Source of the DNA: a virus
Length of the DNA: 27,483 bases
Direction: 5' to 3' (one strand)
Virus record (IMG/VR): IMGVR_UViG_3300043436_003473
Location: 1-27,483 of that record
In this document: positions 15,741 to 22,546 of the stretch, one piece after another
How the letters are laid out: each line of letters begins with the position of its first letter
Position numbering within the stretch: the first letter of the stretch is position 1
The notes under the pieces: model-generated
What the model saw: only the letters and a program-made list of their open reading frames with translations
Told to the model about the DNA's origin: nothing
Databases searched by the model: none
Program-made: the position numbers and the translations under genes

Positions 15741-17291
15741 TTATTTTAATTTTGACATTAAGTCTTTCATTCTTAAGAACTGTGGATTCTCATATGTTTT
15801 AGATTCAATTAGATTAATTGCTGAACCTGTTGAAGGTGCTTTAGCAATTGTTCTTTCTAATGACTCATTCATAGGTTGAGAAGAAGTCCCTGTAAGTTCA
15901 TCCTTAATGACTTTGTATAAGTTTTTAGATTCTTTAATGTTTTCAACACCGTCAAATCTTCTTAAGATATTTATTTTTTCTTGTTTTGATGTTGAATGTT
16001 CTGTAAACAAACGAGTAGCGTAAGCTAAGTTTGAATTAAACACTGCAACCTCATTCAATTTATTTCTAAATACGTTAAGAGCTTTTCTGTATTCTTCATT
16101 TTTTTCTCTAAGAACTGTTAACTCAGTTGTATTAGTATTCTCTTTAATTGCGGTATTAAAAGATGAGTGTGCTCTTGGTTTTGGCAAACCACCTTTTCTG
16201 AAATTACTTCCATTACCTAATGTGCGAGAAGCCTCTTTTGTTTCAGCTTTTTTAGTTGTGTTAGCAACTTGCTCTTTTGTTTCTGTTTTTTTAACAGTTT
16301 TCATTTTACCTTCAAGATTTTCACCATCTTTGTAATCAAATTTTGCTTTTCCTGTACCCATAGTTACATTAGCAGATTTTTTTACAGTTTTGAAACCACC
16401 ATTTTGATTAGGTTTAGTATCATATTTAAATTTACTAGGATTCCCTAATCCGGTTCCTTTAGGTTTTACAGTCATTTTAGATTCTACTACTGTATCATCA
16501 TCCATGTCCATATCATCTTGTTCATCTAACTCTGTGTCGTCTTCGTCATCAAAAGAAATTTCATAAACGATTTCTTCATCGTCCATATCTTCTTCTTCGT
16601 CAAATTCTGATTCAAAATCTTTGAAGTGTCCATCAACATCTCCAATTTTATGACCATTACGTCTTTTAAAATCGTGTTTGTTTCCTCCAAACGCTTCACC
16701 CATTTCTGAATCTTCGTCGTCATTATCAAATACTCTAGATATGATATCTTCGATACCTTCAGAATCATCGTCTTCATCTTCGTCTTCAAATTCGAATTCG
16801 TCTTCGTCTTCGTCTTCGTCGTTAAATTGTTCAAACATTTCTTCATCTTCGCTCTCACCAACAATCATGTATTCTTTATTGTTCTCGTTGTCTTTTAAAC
16901 TGATGTTACCAGAATCATCTTTAGTAACTACAATATTATCCTCAGGTCCCATTAATTGAAATACACGTAAGATTTCTTCATCGTCATCTACGTCAGTAAG
17001 GTCTATGGTTTCTTCGTCATCATCCATATCTACATTATCAGTATCCATGTCGTCTTCCATATCTACATCAACATCCATGTCATCCATGTCTGTATCCATA
17101 TCCATGTCATCCATGTCAACTTCAGTGTCAATCTCTTCTTCTTCTTGTTCTGTAAGAGATTCTTTTACTAGTTCTTTGATTTCTTGCGACATTGTCGAAG
17201 CAAGTATTCCTTTTGCATTTTCAGCTACCGCTTCTTCCAAATTTTTCATTTGGATGATAGCTTCTTCAACTAAAGATTTTTCTTTTGCCAT
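15741..17291 (-). CDS. 22: Prohead scaffold/core protein, gp22-like
   Basis: A 516-residue, very acidic protein directly upstream of the capsid gene, the place of T4 gene 22. The N-terminus (KSLVEEAIIQMKNLEEAVAENAKGILASTMSQEIKELVKESLTEQ) is helical. Three acidic blocks follow at about 50-105, 148-192 and 226-268; the first is a run of Asp-Met repeats. Residues 270-385 are basic and low in complexity, and the C-terminal third (AVFNSNLAYATRLFTEHSTSKQEKINILRRFDGVENIKESKNLYKVIKDEL) is the conserved helical part. It should form the internal scaffold on which the capsid protein assembles and then be digested by the protease. T4 gp22 is much shorter, 269 residues. Confidence 0.8.
   Translation of the reverse strand: MAKEKSLVEEAIIQMKNLEEAVAENAKGILASTMSQEIKELVKESLTEQEEEEIDTEVDMDDMDMDTDMDDMDVDVDMEDDMDTDNVDMDDDEETIDLTDVDDDEEILRVFQLMGPEDNIVVTKDDSGNISLKDNENNKEYMIVGESEDEEMFEQFNDEDEDEDEFEFEDEDEDDDSEGIEDIISRVFDNDDEDSEMGEAFGGNKHDFKRRNGHKIGDVDGHFKDFESEFDEEEDMDDEEIVYEISFDDEDDTELDEQDDMDMDDDTVVESKMTVKPKGTGLGNPSKFKYDTKPNQNGGFKTVKKSANVTMGTGKAKFDYKDGENLEGKMKTVKKTETKEQVANTTKKAETKEASRTLGNGSNFRKGGLPKPRAHSSFNTAIKENTNTTELTVLREKNEEYRKALNVFRNKLNEVAVFNSNLAYATRLFTEHSTSKQEKINILRRFDGVENIKESKNLYKVIKDELTGTSSQPMNESLERTIAKAPSTGSAINLIESKTYENPQFLRMKDLMSKLK
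17016..17120 (-). repeat. Asp-Met coding tandem repeats in scaffold gene
   Basis: Short direct repeats based on GAYATGGAY encode residues 58-92 of the scaffold, mainly D and M. Slippage-prone repeats could vary in number between related phages. Confidence 0.7.
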
Positions 17292-17314
17292 TTGTGTTTA
17301 AGTTATTTTAATAT

Positions 17315-17321
17315 ATAAATA
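17315..17321 (-). promoter_or_regulatory. TATTTAT element upstream of scaffold gene
   Basis: The leftward strand reads GATATTTATATATTAAAATAAC, 23 bases before the scaffold ATG (17291). A second copy lies at 17381-17387 in the same intergenic region. Confidence 0.6.
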
Positions 17322-17380
17322 TCTCCCATTATTAAAAAATCATTATTTTTAATAATTTGGTGTTGAGTTTTTTTATAACT

Positions 17381-17387
17381 ATAAATA
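17381..17387 (-). promoter_or_regulatory. Second TATTTAT element upstream of scaffold gene
   Basis: The leftward strand reads AATATTTATAGTTATAAAAA. It lies between the terminator at 17413-17436 and the proximal element, so the scaffold-capsid unit may have tandem late promoters. Confidence 0.45.
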
Positions 17388-17412
17388 TTACCAAAAAAAT
17401 AAAAGCATAAAA

Positions 17413-17436
17413 AAAGGAGACATTTCTGTCTCCTTT
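17413..17436 (-). terminator. Terminator between DUF4494-like gene and scaffold
   Basis: The perfect stem AAAGGAGAC/GTCTCCTTT (17413-17421 with 17428-17436) is followed on the leftward strand by a T run. It ends the transcript from the protease region, so scaffold and capsid form a separate unit. Confidence 0.85.
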
Positions 17437-17458
17437 ATTAATTATTGAATATAAATTC

Positions 17459-17668
17459 TTATTCTATCACTTCATCAATTTTGCTTTCAACAATTGCTGT
17501 GATTCTCCATTCCATTGTATAATGCTCAAAAACTTTCGTAACTTTCGCTTCTACATCAGTTGGGTTATAACCACTAACTAATTTTTCTTCTCTTAATTTT
17601 TTAATCTTTCCTGATGCCTCATCAACTGAGTCTAAGGTAATTTTTGCAATGAAATACTTCTCGTCCAT
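17459..17668 (-). CDS. Small protein, possibly DUF4494-like
   Basis: A 69-residue protein of the pattern strand, charged KKLREEKLVSGYNPTDVEAKVTKVFE, then a strand and a C-terminal SKIDEVIE. This recalls DUF4494 proteins of Bacteroidota and their phages, which have a 'KVTE.YLVDA.SFTEAEARI' core, but the match is loose. It lies 17 bases after the protease gene, and a terminator follows it, so it is co-transcribed with the prohead protease. Confidence 0.6.
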   Translation of the reverse strand: MDEKYFIAKITLDSVDEASGKIKKLREEKLVSGYNPTDVEAKVTKVFEHYTMEWRITAIVESKIDEVIE

Positions 17669-17685
17669 AATTTTTTTTATTTAGT

Positions 17686-18411
17686 TTAATGACCTAAATA
17701 ATCGTTTAATTTTTTCATTAAGTCAAGTGATTTATTACCTGAATTACCAACATGTCTTTCAACACTCATTCTTTTCTCTTCATCTAAGTTTTCATCATAC
17801 AAACTTTTATCCTCTTTATTTAAAAATAGGTATGCTCCCGGTGTTGAAGGTGAAGACACTAAGTCAAAACAAATTAATTCAAAATCATCTTGTACTTCGT
17901 TTTGGTCACCAATTTTTTTAAGTGACCCAACACCCCTTGATGATATACCTAAAGTAACTCCTTGTCTTAAGTAATTTGCAGCTAAATCTCCTTTAGTTGA
18001 ACAGATACCTCTTTCATGGTAACCCGGTGATGTCAATAATTTAATCTTTCCCATTAAGACGTTACCTTCCCACCATACTTCAGTGATTGCATGAGAAACT
18101 CTATCTAAATCAATTAGTGATGATTCCGGGTGATTTAACTCTGATAGAGCAGTACCCTTTTTAATCATTTTTTTATAATTCTCAGATTCTCTTTTTAATA
18201 TACGTTCAGGGTATAATCTACCATTTCTATTTGGGGTGTCATATTTTTGTAATACGGCATAAAATTCAAATGGTTTTGAGTGGTCCAACATCTCGCTAGA
18301 TTCTCTAATTAAAGTTTCGTTACGATTATCCTTTGGGTTAATATAACCCGCATCGTATTCAACTAATATACCTTTTCCTGATTCATTCGGTTGTAATATT
18401 TTTAAACTCAT
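17686..18411 (-). CDS. 21: Prohead maturation protease, T4 gp21 type
   Basis: A 241-residue serine protease of the T4 gp21 kind, with the herpesvirus assemblin-like fold. The diagnostic motifs are present in order: YDTPNRNGRLYP (about 57-68), ELNHPESSLIDLDRVSH (91-107) with catalytic His94 in the NHP motif, and TLGISSRGVGS (153-163) with the catalytic Ser in GISSRG at 157/158. It should cut scaffold, capsid propeptide and head-internal proteins after [L/I]-x-E inside the prohead. Its position upstream of scaffold and capsid genes is as in T4. A TATTTAT element lies 16 bases before the ATG. Confidence 0.92.
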   Translation of the reverse strand: MSLKILQPNESGKGILVEYDAGYINPKDNRNETLIRESSEMLDHSKPFEFYAVLQKYDTPNRNGRLYPERILKRESENYKKMIKKGTALSELNHPESSLIDLDRVSHAITEVWWEGNVLMGKIKLLTSPGYHERGICSTKGDLAANYLRQGVTLGISSRGVGSLKKIGDQNEVQDDFELICFDLVSSPSTPGAYLFLNKEDKSLYDENLDEEKRMSVERHVGNSGNKSLDLMKKLNDYLGH

Positions 18412-18427
18412 TTTAAATGTTTTAATA

Positions 18428-18434
18428 ATAAATA
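18428..18434 (-). promoter_or_regulatory. TATTTAT element upstream of protease gene
   Basis: The leftward strand reads AATATTTATTATTAAAAC, 16 bases before the protease ATG. It fills the gap after the stop of the upstream gene. Confidence 0.55.
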
Positions 18435-18905
18435 TTAAACATTTTCGGTTTGTGACGGATATTCAACGGATTTGATTTTTTTAGTTAGATAAAAGTTAAA
18501 ATAATTATTTTTATAAAAGTTATCATTAAAGATTTGATTTGTTATTTTAATTAATGAATCTTTAATTTGTTTTGATTTAAAATCGAAGTTTTCCTCAATA
18601 ATAAAAAAGTTAATTTCAATATTCATAAATGATTTTTTCCCCAAATTTAAACCGCTTGACCTTAAATCTAAATCAACGATAAATTTTGTATCAAAAATTT
18701 TATTATTTAAAGAGTCATAAACTGAGTGTTTTACTCCCCTACTTAGGTTTAAAACTGTTCGATTCCAATTATCACAATCATAGAATGGTTCGACCCATGT
18801 TTGTATATTTAAGTAAAGTGATTTTAAGTTGACAGAATCAACTGTTCCATAAACAACTTTTGCAGTTTTAAAACCGTTTAGTTGAGAGGTTTTCCCCTTT
18901 TTCAT
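18435..18905 (-). CDS. Hypothetical protein in head cluster
   Basis: A 156-residue protein with a beta-rich middle (GTVDSVNLKSLYLNIQTWVEP, KFIVDLDLRSSGLNLGKKSFMNIEINFFII) and a long aromatic, Asn-rich C-terminal helix. I do not recognise it. It lies upstream of the protease gene. Its own upstream region (18906-18997), shared with the divergent bS21 gene, shows no TATTTAT element. A role in head assembly is only suggested by position. Confidence 0.65.
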   Translation of the reverse strand: MKKGKTSQLNGFKTAKVVYGTVDSVNLKSLYLNIQTWVEPFYDCDNWNRTVLNLSRGVKHSVYDSLNNKIFDTKFIVDLDLRSSGLNLGKKSFMNIEINFFIIEENFDFKSKQIKDSLIKITNQIFNDNFYKNNYFNFYLTKKIKSVEYPSQTENV

Positions 18906-18997
18906 TAATTTTCATATTTTTCCTTTTATTTTTAAAAAAGATAGGTAAAAATAGGTGTTAGGTCAAATTTTTTGTTAATTTGGAATATATGTATAAT

Positions 18998-19192
18998 ATG
19001 TTAATAATTAAATTAGATAAAAATACATCAATAGAGAAAGCGTTAAAACTCTATAAAAGTAAAGTTATTAAGACACGTCAAAGCTCTGAACTTAATAAAA
19101 GAAAAGAATTTATTAAACCTTCCGTAAAAAAAAGAAACGTGTTAGCAAAAGCTAAACACGTTCAATTAAAATATTATTCGGATAATAATTAA
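18998..19192 (+). CDS. rpsU: Phage-encoded ribosomal protein bS21
   Basis: The start is taken at ATG 18998, which gives MLIIKLDKN like cellular Bacteroidota bS21, rather than the upstream TTG (18980) or ATG (18989). The 64 residues follow the Bacteroidota bS21 layout: LIIxLxxxxSIxxALKxYKxK (2-22), then KT, a variable link, LNKRKEFIKPSVKKR (32-46) and a basic C-terminal helix to about 57. bS21 joins the 30S platform near the 3' end of 16S rRNA. In flavobacteria it helps to hide the anti-Shine-Dalgarno sequence, and Tyr54 is reported to contact it; here position 54 is His. The gene stands alone, rightward, inside the leftward head cluster, and its stop overlaps the convergent gene. Confidence 0.85.
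   Translation: MLIIKLDKNTSIEKALKLYKSKVIKTRQSSELNKRKEFIKPSVKKRNVLAKAKHVQLKYYSDNN
19136..19162 (+). other. Strong hairpin inside bS21 coding sequence
   Basis: AACGTGTTAGC (19136-19146), loop AAAA, then GCTAAACACGTT (19151-19162) form an 11-bp stem with one bulged A. No T run follows, so it is not a standard terminator. It may be structural or regulatory, or incidental. Confidence 0.5.
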
Positions 19193-19908
19193 AGATTTTC
19201 TTTTAAACTTTTAAGTTTAAAATAAGTCAACTTGTCGTATTTCTCAGATATCACTTTTGTAAGTGTTTCATCAATCCTACCTTTCACTGAATTATCTTCA
19301 GATGACTCTTTCATTGCATTTAATTTATCAACCACACTTTCTTTAAGAGTGTTAAATTTAATTGATAATTCTTTATCATCTTCAGACAACAATTTAACAA
19401 TTTCTTTTTTATCAGACTCACTTAAACCATCAATATAATTTTTAATGGTTTTGTTTGCAACACTAACCATAGTTGATAATGGAAGTTCAATACCTTTAGT
19501 TTGTATAACCGGTATTTTTTTTAAATTTTCTAAAATTAAATTTTTACTTTTAAGTCTTGATTCAATAGTTAAAACATCTGTTGAAAATAGGTTGTCAATG
19601 TTTTCATATGAATTATTTGATTTCGTATTTTTAACCCATGTATTTAATTTTTTTAAATCTGCCGGTAAAATTTTATTAACAGCATTTTCATATAGAGTAA
19701 TACATTCATGGATGTATTCTCTTGAATATGAATCATTCAAACCTTTTCTAGTGTTTAATTCATCATACATGTAGAAAATTTTACTAACATTTTTATTTTC
19801 TAATACAAGTTTTTTAAATGTTTTTAATTCGTCTTTAAATGTATCGTTTTTATACGATTCAAGTAATACGTTTTCTATCTTCGATTTTAATATTCCAAAC
19901 TTTGTCAT
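19189..19908 (-). CDS. Putative prohead core protein
   Basis: The start is taken at 19908 (MTKFGILKSKIENVLLE), not 19932, because TATTTAT lies between the two and the later start avoids overlap with the portal gene; this gives 239 residues. It is almost wholly helical and lysine/glutamate-rich, like an internal scaffold part. The leader ends LLE|S, a possible gp21-type site. It occupies the place between portal and protease where T4 keeps its small core genes 67 and 68, so a prohead core role is likely, though it is much longer than either. Its stop overlaps that of the convergent bS21 gene. Confidence 0.6.
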   Translation of the reverse strand: MTKFGILKSKIENVLLESYKNDTFKDELKTFKKLVLENKNVSKIFYMYDELNTRKGLNDSYSREYIHECITLYENAVNKILPADLKKLNTWVKNTKSNNSYENIDNLFSTDVLTIESRLKSKNLILENLKKIPVIQTKGIELPLSTMVSVANKTIKNYIDGLSESDKKEIVKLLSEDDKELSIKFNTLKESVVDKLNAMKESSEDNSVKGRIDETLTKVISEKYDKLTYFKLKSLKENL

Positions 19909-19921
19909 TTTCTTTTTAATT

Positions 19922-19928
19922 ATAAATA
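19922..19928 (-). promoter_or_regulatory. TATTTAT element upstream of core-like gene
   Basis: The leftward strand reads GATATTTATAATTAAAAAG, 13 bases before ATG 19908 and immediately after the portal stop codon. Confidence 0.55.
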
Positions 19929-21785
19929 TCAATCATTTAAGATTTTATCCAATTCTTTCTCGATATCACCTAAAGAATTTCTTGCTCGAGATAAATCAAT
20001 ATACGAATCATCTTCAGTTAAACTACGGCTTTCCAATAAAATGTTCATATTCTCCCGTGTTTTTGATTCAGGTGTTAATTCTGCTTCACCACCAGCTTCA
20101 GGCGCTCCACCCGGTTCAGGTGCTCCACCCGGTTCAGGTGCTCCACCTAATTCAGACTCAAGACCACCTAAGGCACCTCCTCCACCAGCAGGTGGTGGTG
20201 CAGGAACAGCTCCACCAACAGCGGTTGTTCCGGATTTACTTGCGTATAATTTATCAATAGTATCAAATACTCCTGTATGAGTGATAATTGTTGCGGTATT
20301 AGTTAACTCAGCACCAACGGCTTTTTCAATACGTTGTTGTTGTAAATCTAATTTAATTTCTTCATCAGAGAATCCTAACACATGTTTTTTAGCCCATGTT
20401 ACCGATACCGGAGCAATACCTTCGATAGCAGCCACTGCGTCTTTATACAATAAAATTTTCTCTTTCCAAATATCGATTTTTAATAAATCGGCTTGTGAAG
20501 ATGGGTTAGTTAATGCCAATGTAAAGTTTGATAATTCATCCTCAAACCCTAATAAAAATAAATGAATAATTGCGATTTTGTTTAATTCTGCAATCATCGA
20601 TTTTTGTATTCTATTAATTGTTCTTGCGAAACGAATATCCATTAATGATAGATTTTTACCATCACCAGTAACTTCTTCAAAACCTAAGAATGCTTTAGGT
20701 ACACGAAGAGCGGTTAACAATTTCTTTTGGATGTATTCAATATCCGCAATCTCAGCTAAGTTTTGTGCTCCCGGTAATGTATCAATTGGGTTTGGTGCCG
20801 CAGGGTCACGAACAGGAATAAAGTAATCTTGGTCAACAGCCATTTGATTGAATCTCATATCAACATTACCTGTTTGAGAATCCACAACTTGACTTCTTTT
20901 AAATTTATTAGCAACACGTTGTACATACGGTTCAACATCTTTATCATCCATGTTACCAACATAAACTTTAAAAACACGTCTTTCAGGTGCTCTTGATGTT
21001 CTATAAATTAACATCGCATCTTCAGACAATAATAATTGTTTCCATATACGTCTTGCTTTCTCTAACATAGAAGTACCATAAGGAAGTTTTCTATCATCAC
21101 CTAGTAATCTAAAGTGAGCTATCTCCCATGAATTAAACTCCATGTCTTTAACTTTCCATTTGAAACGTAAACCCCTATTTTCAAGTGGTTCATCAACATT
21201 TGCCGCCTTCGCAGCCATACCACGTTCCAAACGTTCAATTTCAATGTTTGGTAATTGCATACATCCAACAATACCTTTTTCAGCATCCAATTTTAGATAC
21301 ACAAAATTATCCCCATATTTACAAGTGTTTCTTGTCCACATAGGTAAGTTAGTATTTAAATCTAAAACATTGTTAAATAAATCCGTTAAGATACTTTTTA
21401 TTCTTTTTGATTCAGAATAAATTTGTAACATATAACCATTTTGGTCAACAGTTGTTGATTCCTCACCATAGATATCTAATGCCGCAGAAATTTCAGGAGT
21501 GTACTCCATAGATTCATAATCATAAAATGACGCTAAACGAGTTGGTTCATAATATACCGCTTGGGTATATAAGTTACTCTCAATTTTAGTCCATTGGTTG
21601 GCTAAGTAATAAGTTTGTTGTGCCTGTAATTTTTCTCTCTCGTATTCGGCTTTAGATGTGGTTTTTAATAATTCCTTCTTATCTAACTTATATACGGGAT
21701 AATCTTGGTTCAATAACGAGTTCGGTCCAAATGCTTTGGATAATCTTTGCCAAACTGTTAAATCATTATTTTGATTGTTTTCCAT
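19929..21785 (-). CDS. 20: Portal protein, T4 gp20 type
   Basis: A 618-residue T4-type portal; T4 gp20 has 524. Features of the family are TRLASFYDYESMEYTPEISAALDIYGEEST (82-111), the MWTRNTCKYGDNFVYL segment (149-164), HFRLLGDDRKLPYGTSMLEKARRIWKQLLLSEDAMLIYRTSRAPERRVFKVYVGN (224-278) and the crown-side LPGAQNLAEIADIEYIQKKLLTALRVPKAFLGFEE (337-371). The extra length is a C-terminal tail: a Pro/Gly-rich linker (523-566) with GGAPEP repeats and a final acidic helix. The dodecamer would form the head vertex for DNA packaging and the head-tail joint. A TATTTAT element lies 29 bases upstream. Confidence 0.93.
   Translation of the reverse strand: MENNQNNDLTVWQRLSKAFGPNSLLNQDYPVYKLDKKELLKTTSKAEYEREKLQAQQTYYLANQWTKIESNLYTQAVYYEPTRLASFYDYESMEYTPEISAALDIYGEESTTVDQNGYMLQIYSESKRIKSILTDLFNNVLDLNTNLPMWTRNTCKYGDNFVYLKLDAEKGIVGCMQLPNIEIERLERGMAAKAANVDEPLENRGLRFKWKVKDMEFNSWEIAHFRLLGDDRKLPYGTSMLEKARRIWKQLLLSEDAMLIYRTSRAPERRVFKVYVGNMDDKDVEPYVQRVANKFKRSQVVDSQTGNVDMRFNQMAVDQDYFIPVRDPAAPNPIDTLPGAQNLAEIADIEYIQKKLLTALRVPKAFLGFEEVTGDGKNLSLMDIRFARTINRIQKSMIAELNKIAIIHLFLLGFEDELSNFTLALTNPSSQADLLKIDIWKEKILLYKDAVAAIEGIAPVSVTWAKKHVLGFSDEEIKLDLQQQRIEKAVGAELTNTATIITHTGVFDTIDKLYASKSGTTAVGGAVPAPPPAGGGGALGGLESELGGAPEPGGAPEPGGAPEAGGEAELTPESKTRENMNILLESRSLTEDDSYIDLSRARNSLGDIEKELDKILND
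20088..20147 (-). repeat. Tandem 18-bp repeats coding GGAPEP in portal tail
   Basis: Three near-identical 18-base units encode residues 547-566 of the portal as GGAPEP-type hexapeptides. They link the portal core to a short acidic C-terminal helix. Confidence 0.75.
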
Positions 21786-21814
21786 ATGAAAAATTTAAAT
21801 ATTTTTTTATTTTA

Positions 21815-21821
21815 ATAAATA
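21815..21821 (-). promoter_or_regulatory. TATTTAT element upstream of portal gene
   Basis: The leftward strand reads ACTATTTATTAAAATAAAA, 29 bases before the portal ATG (21785). Confidence 0.5.
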
Positions 21822-21842
21822 GTTGAGATTAATCAATTATTA

Positions 21843-22526
21843 TCATGGGATGGTTGGTGTGGGGGTTGGCATAGGATAATTTGCTGGTGGTGTTGGTATA
21901 GGGAATGGGTGACATTCAACAATTAAATTGTCATCATTTTCCGCAGTAATTCTAATATAATCCTCAGTTGCCAAGTAACAAATTTCAACAATTGGTGACG
22001 GAGTCATAGTAGGTGTTGGTGTAGGCGTTGGAGTACTTGTTGGTGGTGGTGTCGGTGTTGGTGTCGGTGTTGGTTCAGGAGTAGGTGTTGGAGGAAGAGC
22101 TCCACTAAACACATCAATTGTTTTAGGTTTTTTGAATTCCGGTGCAAATACTTTAACACTTAAAATGTCTTGACCCGGTACAACCATTCTAGAACCTGCA
22201 AAAATATTTCCAGATTTTTTTCTATTTTCAAAACTACCACCTTTTGTGGTACTTTTGTTCAATGCGGTATAGATAATAGATTCTGACGCAAAATTAAGTC
22301 CGCCACCACTAGGTTTAAAAATTGACTCAACTCTATAACTTAAAATGTTTTGTCCCGGAACAACCATTGTCGAACCAGCGATAGCATTACCTGATTTTTT
22401 CCTATTCTCAAATCCACCTGATTTACCAACACCAGTATTAAGTAAACCATTCGAGTACAAATCTGCATTTGCGTCAAAGGTTATACTATTATTTAATGAT
22501 GAGGTCTTTCTATCGGTGGTACCCAT
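21843..22526 (-). CDS. Duplicated-motif protein with Pro/Thr linker
   Basis: A 227-residue protein between terminase and portal, not recognised. It holds two copies of a 30-residue unit, GGFENRKKSGNAIAGSTMVV (37-56 and onward to 66) and its partner at 97-126; both contain FENRKKSGN and MVVPGQ(N/D)ILS. Next comes a Pro/Thr linker (145-178, mostly PT repeats), a small domain with two cysteines (182-205) and another Pro-rich end. The layout suggests a virion surface or whisker-like protein with a flexible stalk. In T4 the tail sheath and tube genes occupy this place, but nothing here resembles them. A TATTTAT element lies 13 bases upstream. Confidence 0.65.
   Translation of the reverse strand: MGTTDRKTSSLNNSITFDANADLYSNGLLNTGVGKSGGFENRKKSGNAIAGSTMVVPGQNILSYRVESIFKPSGGGLNFASESIIYTALNKSTTKGGSFENRKKSGNIFAGSRMVVPGQDILSVKVFAPEFKKPKTIDVFSGALPPTPTPEPTPTPTPTPPPTSTPTPTPTPTMTPSPIVEICYLATEDYIRITAENDDNLIVECHPFPIPTPPANYPMPTPTPTIP
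21993..22096 (-). repeat. Pro-Thr coding low-complexity repeat
   Basis: Short direct repeats coding PT dipeptides (residues about 144-178), seen on the plus strand as GGTGTTGGTGTCGGTGTT-like sequence. The stretch is strongly biased and likely to vary in length. Confidence 0.75.
22149..22238 (-). repeat. Internal 90-bp repeat, second copy
   Basis: Encodes residues 97-126 of the protein at 21843-22526. It pairs with the copy at 22329-22418; the FENRKKSGN and MVVPGQ parts are identical at protein level. Confidence 0.75.
22329..22418 (-). repeat. Internal 90-bp repeat, first copy
   Basis: Encodes residues 37-66, the partner of the copy at 22149-22238. The two are 180 bases apart, start to start. 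Confidence 0.75.
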
Positions 22527-22539
22527 TTATGTTTATTTG

Positions 22540-22546
22540 ATAAATA
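22540..22546 (-). promoter_or_regulatory. TATTTAT element after terminase gene
   Basis: The leftward strand reads AATATTTATCAAATAAAC, placed exactly between the terminase stop and the ATG at 22526, with a 13-base gap to the ATG. Confidence 0.55.

Noticed and set aside
16678-17301. Plus-strand open frames of nearly pure serine opposite the scaffold gene
   Set aside because: They are the antisense of Asp/Glu/Met codons in the acidic scaffold (GAY/GAR read as TCN-type Ser codons), not genes.
17292-17458. tRNA or small RNA in the largest intergenic gap of the leftward cluster
   Set aside because: No cloverleaf or conserved GTTCGA-like arm is visible. The gap is explained by a terminator and two promoter-like elements.
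18980-18997. TTG or earlier ATG start for bS21 giving six extra residues
   Set aside because: The cellular Bacteroidota protein begins at the MLII position, and the extra residues have no counterpart. The upstream bases look more like promoter or leader.
19982-20565. Plus-strand open frames opposite the portal gene tail, including a Pro/Ala-rich one
   Set aside because: These are shadows of the Gly/Pro/Ala-rich portal linker. They have no start signals, and the portal frame has strong family motifs.
21993-22096. Possible CRISPR or iteron array
   Set aside because: The units are very short, contiguous, in frame and code for Pro-Thr, with no spacers, so it is a coding low-complexity repeat.
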